Shown: in pieces, positions 61,530 to 64,000 of the stretch
How positions within the stretch are numbered: position 1 is the first letter of the stretch
Layout: each line of letters starts with the position of its first letter
DNA from: Pseudomonas koreensis
GTDB taxonomy: Bacteria > Pseudomonadota > Gammaproteobacteria > Pseudomonadales > Pseudomonadaceae
Assembly (NCBI RefSeq): GCF_024169245.1
Contig: NZ_JALJWP010000001.1
Coordinates: 5,689,501-5,753,500 of the forward strand
Length of the DNA stretch: 64,000 nt
Direction of reading: 5' to 3'
The notes under the pieces: generated by a model
Told to the model about the DNA's origin: nothing
Seen by the model: only the letters and a program-made list of their open reading frames with translations
Databases searched by the model: none
Program-made: the position numbers and the translations under genes

Positions 61530-62288
61530 ATGAATCGCAAAATCGCACTGATCACTGGCGCCAGTCGTGGCTTGGGCCGCAGCGCCGCCCTGCACCTCGC
61601 CGCCCAAGGCATCGACATCATCGGCACCTACAACAGCCGCGCCGATGAGGCGCAAACTCTGGTCAGCGAATTACAGGCACTCGGCGCGAAAGCGGCGATG
61701 TTGCAACTGGACGTCGGCCGCAGCGAAAACTTCCCCGCGTTCGCCGCGCAGGTTGCCCAAGCACTGGAGCAGACCTTTGAGCGGCAGCGCTTTGATTTCC
61801 TCATCAACAATGCCGGGGTCGGCGTGCATGCGCTGTTCAGCGAGACCACTCCGGAGCAGTTCGATCTGCTGATGAACGTGCAACTGAAAGGGCCGTTCTT
61901 TCTGACTCAGCAACTGCTGCCGCTGATCAACGACGGTGGGCGCATCGTCAATATTTCCAGCGGCCTGACCCGCTTCAGCCTGCCGGGCTACGGCGCCTAT
62001 GCGGCGATGAAGGGCGCAATGGAAGTGCTGACCCGTTATCAGGCGAAAGAGCTGGGCGCGCGGCAAATTGGCGTGAACGTTCTGGCGCCGGGTGCGATTG
62101 AAACCGACTTTGGTGGCGGCACGGTACGCGACAACAGTGCTGTCAACGCGATGGTCGCGAGCAACACCGCGCTGGGTCGCGTCGGGCAGCCGGATGATAT
62201 TGGCGGTGCACTGGCGCTGCTGCTGTCGCCGGGTGGACAGTGGATCAACGGCCAACGGGTAGAGGCGTCCGGCGGCATGTTTCTCTGA
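61530..62288 (+). CDS. Short-chain dehydrogenase/reductase
   Basis: 252 residues. Rossmann motif ITGASRGLGRSAALHLA, NNAGVGV, catalytic Ser in IVNISSGLTRF and YxxxK in YGAYAAMKGAMEVL; C-terminal NGQRVEASGGMFL is typical of the SDR classical type. NADPH preference is suggested by the NSR after strand 2. GAGGAA upstream fixes the ATG. Substrate unknown. Confidence 0.92.
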   Translation: MNRKIALITGASRGLGRSAALHLAAQGIDIIGTYNSRADEAQTLVSELQALGAKAAMLQLDVGRSENFPAFAAQVAQALEQTFERQRFDFLINNAGVGVHALFSETTPEQFDLLMNVQLKGPFFLTQQLLPLINDGGRIVNISSGLTRFSLPGYGAYAAMKGAMEVLTRYQAKELGARQIGVNVLAPGAIETDFGGGTVRDNSAVNAMVASNTALGRVGQPDDIGGALALLLSPGGQWINGQRVEASGGMFL

Positions 62289-62302
62289 CTCAAACACCGA
62301 AT

Positions 62303-62390
62303 CTGTAGGAGCTGCGGAACGCTGCGATCTTTTGACTTTGATTTTTTAAAAACAAGATCAAAAGATCGCAGCGTTCCGCAGCTCCTACAG
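62303..62390. repeat. Paired REP element with covarying arms
   Basis: CTGTAGGAGCTGCGGAACGC (then TGCGATCTTTTGA) and its inverse ending at 62390. Relative to the other members, GCCGAAGGC is changed to GCGGAACGC in both arms, so pairing is kept. Confidence 0.9.
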
Positions 62391-62399
62391 GGATCGGCG

Positions 62400-62837
62400 T
62401 CAGCTTTCACATGGGCGGCGCGCCATGAAGCGCTCGCGCAGGACGTCATAACCCCAGTGGTAGACGTAGGTGTACGGCAGGAAGAACAGCAGCACGCCAA
62501 TGTCGAGCAACAACGCCTGCCACAGGCTGACCGACAGCCACCAGGCTATCAGCGGCACGCCCATCAAGATCAGCCCACCCTCGAACAACAGCGCATGCAC
62601 TACACGGACCCAGGCGTTGTGCGGCAGATTCATCCGCGCCAATGCACGGTCGAAAAAACGGTTGAACACCACGTTCCACGCCAGCGCCAACAGCGCGATC
62701 AACACGGTCACCGCACCCATGTCGAGCAGCGGCTTTTGCATGATCCACGCCAGCAACGGTGTGCAGATCAGAATCGCGAGAAATTCGAAACCAACAGCCT
62801 GGAAAACGCGTTCGGTGATGGACTTGTGGGCAGTCAC
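62400..62837 (-). CDS. PACE-family efflux protein (AceI-like)
   Basis: 145 residues with four membrane helices, the tandem bacterial transmembrane pair domain (RVFQAVGFEFLAILICTPLL and RVVHALLFEGGLILMGVPLI). PACE proteins export chlorhexidine and small diamines such as putrescine. A GTG start at 62837 is preferred because AAGGAG stands seven bases before it and the length then fits the family; the longer ATG-started frame would add 30 unsupported residues. Divergent from a LysR gene, the usual arrangement for this family. Confidence 0.9.
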   Translation of the reverse strand: MTAHKSITERVFQAVGFEFLAILICTPLLAWIMQKPLLDMGAVTVLIALLALAWNVVFNRFFDRALARMNLPHNAWVRVVHALLFEGGLILMGVPLIAWWLSVSLWQALLLDIGVLLFFLPYTYVYHWGYDVLRERFMARRPCES

Positions 62838-62925
62838 GACTGACTCCTTGTTTGACGATGGTTGCCATGATCCAACCGATTCCCGATACTTCATAACCAA
62901 TAACCATCGATCAGGGCGATAGTTC

Positions 62926-63780
62926 ATGGCTTCGCAGGAAGTGTTGTTGGCGTTTGTGCAGGCGGCGACGCAAGGCTCGTTTTCCGCCGCTGCGCGTAAG
63001 TTGGGGCGCAGTCAGTCGACCATCAGCGCAGCGGTCGCCAGTCTGGAAATCGATCTGGATTTGCAACTGTTTGACCGCAGCAGCCGCAAACCCACGCTCA
63101 CCCCCGCCGGCCACGTCATGCTGCAGAAAGCCGAAGCGATCCTGGCCGCTACCAGTCGTCTGGAGATGAGCGCACGGCAATTGGCGCAAGGCGTGGAACC
63201 GAAGTTGACCGTGGCGATTTCCGATACCTATCAGTCGTATCGCTTTGAGGCGGCACTCGTCGGTTTCGAACAGCGTTATCCGGAGCTGGAGCTGGAATGT
63301 CTGATTGCCGAATGCGATGACCTGATCGAACTGGTCCAGCGCGGCCGGGCGCATCTGGCCTTCGCGGAAATGCAAGACAACTACCCGCCGGATCTTGTGA
63401 CCTCGACCGTGGCCGAGCGCACGGAGATTGCCTTGTTCGTCAGCCGCGAGCATGCGTTGGCGAAGCTTGAGCATGTCGATCAGCAGATTCTCGAGCAACA
63501 TCGCGAGCTGCGGCTGGCGACCATTGTCAATCCGTATGACAGCCGTGGCAAAGGGCGGGTGTGGTCGGCGCCGAGTTATCTGATGCTGCTGGAAATGGCG
63601 GAAAAAGGCTTCGGCTGGGCCCCGTTGCCCAGGTGGCTGGTGCAACGTTATGCCAATGATTTGCTTATAGAGCTCGAAGTGCGCGGCTGGCCGAAACCGG
63701 TGTTTGTCGATGCCTTGTGGTCGCGCTTGTATCCGCCGGGGCCGGCGGGGAGTTGGTTGCTTAGCAAGATGCTCGAATAA
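62926..63780 (+). CDS. LysR-family regulator next to the PACE gene
   Basis: 284 residues, MASQEVLLAFVQAATQGSFS at the start; helix-turn-helix AARKLGRSQSTISAAVASLE, then a substrate-binding domain. Divergent from the PACE efflux gene 88 bases away, which it probably controls. The C-terminal REP pair starts 13 bases after the stop. Confidence 0.92.
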   Translation: MASQEVLLAFVQAATQGSFSAAARKLGRSQSTISAAVASLEIDLDLQLFDRSSRKPTLTPAGHVMLQKAEAILAATSRLEMSARQLAQGVEPKLTVAISDTYQSYRFEAALVGFEQRYPELELECLIAECDDLIELVQRGRAHLAFAEMQDNYPPDLVTSTVAERTEIALFVSREHALAKLEHVDQQILEQHRELRLATIVNPYDSRGKGRVWSAPSYLMLLEMAEKGFGWAPLPRWLVQRYANDLLIELEVRGWPKPVFVDALWSRLYPPGPAGSWLLSKMLE

Positions 63781-63792
63781 GCGGTGCTGCCA

Positions 63793-63857
63793 TTCGCGAG
63801 CAGGCTCGCTCCCACAATTGGAATGCGTTCACCTGTGGGAGCGAGCCTGCTCGCGAA
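63793..63857. repeat. Paired REP element, type TGTGGGAGCGAGCC
   Basis: TTCGCGAGCAGGCTCGCTCC (then CACA) at 63793-63816 and its inverse ending at 63857, arms perfectly complementary. Confidence 0.9.
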
Positions 63858-63887
63858 AGGGCCAGCAGCATCGACGCAGATTCCAGA

Positions 63888-64000
63888 TCAATCCAGTTCC
63901 TTCAGTCGCCCCTCGATAAACCGCCGCTCCGGCTCCTGCCGCGTCAGCTCCAGCGCCCGCTGATACGCCGCCCTCGCTGCCTCCACCCGCCCCAACTGCC
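63888..64000 (-). CDS. C-terminal end of a probable ECF sigma factor with TPR-like tail (cut)
   Basis: The last 37 residues read QLGRVEAARAAYQRALELTR followed by QEPERRFIEGRLKELD and a TGA at 63888. This matches the ends of the ECF sigma factors that carry a TPR-like C-terminal extension (ECF42 type). The rest lies outside the window, so the call rests on a short segment. Confidence 0.6.
   Translation of the reverse strand, partial: QLGRVEAARAAYQRALELTRQEPERRFIEGRLKELD

Overview
The window is a stretch of a Pseudomonas chromosome, most likely of the P. fluorescens group. The evidence is AmrZ, RsmA (CsrA), the alaS-lysC-rsmA-tRNA order, the aot-argR-aru arginine locus, and many paired REP hairpins of the types typical of fluorescent pseudomonads. 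Gene order from mgtE down to acs follows, from memory, the P. aeruginosa arrangement, with insertions.

Region by region. 1-8.5 kb: a cut response regulator divergent from a very large CheB/CheR-PAS hybrid histidine kinase, a tRNA-Arg, a small gene pair behind a good sigma-54 promoter, phnN, amrZ with its own operator, and mgtE. 8.7-15.2 kb: a secreted DUF4124-type protein, three tRNA genes, csrA/rsmA, lysC, alaS and a threonine aldolase. 15.2-16.3 kb: an FMN riboswitch in front of a type II lumazine synthase. 16.4-24.3 kb: the arginine succinyltransferase (AST/Aru) operon, all on the minus strand (aruC-F-G-D-B-small gene-E), with REP hairpins inside it and ArgR-like half-sites ahead of aruC. 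24.6-32.4 kb: one giant plus-strand gene for a toxin-like protein with five tandem leucine-rich modules, sitting between argR and aruC. 32.4-37.8 kb: argR and the arginine/ornithine ABC importer (aotJQMOP). 38.5-42.9 kb: acs, a DUF2790-type small secreted protein, and nrdB.

43-48.3 kb is the accessory part. It holds an AT-rich two-gene unit (a ParA-like ATPase overlapping a cyclase-fold-like protein), a structured leader with crossing inverted repeats ahead of a small ORF and a BRO-N (antirepressor-like) gene, an HNH nuclease, an unknown protein with a Cys/His-rich N-terminus, and a gene gutted by an internal deletion. 48.3-64 kb returns to ordinary chromosome: TSUP permease and AraC regulator, metallo-hydrolase and TetR regulator, two chemoreceptors, GlpQ, a PepSY protein, a CorA-type transporter, a deleted phosphate transporter (pit), a LysR/SDR pair, a LysR/PACE efflux pair, and the tail of an ECF-sigma-like gene.

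Functionally, the centre of the window is an arginine regulon: AotJQMOP imports arginine/ornithine, ArgR senses it, and AruCFGDBE degrades it to glutamate and succinate. The most unusual items are the giant modular LRR gene placed inside that regulon, the ParA/cyclase-like pair, and the crossing-hairpin leader at 44.9-45.1 kb.
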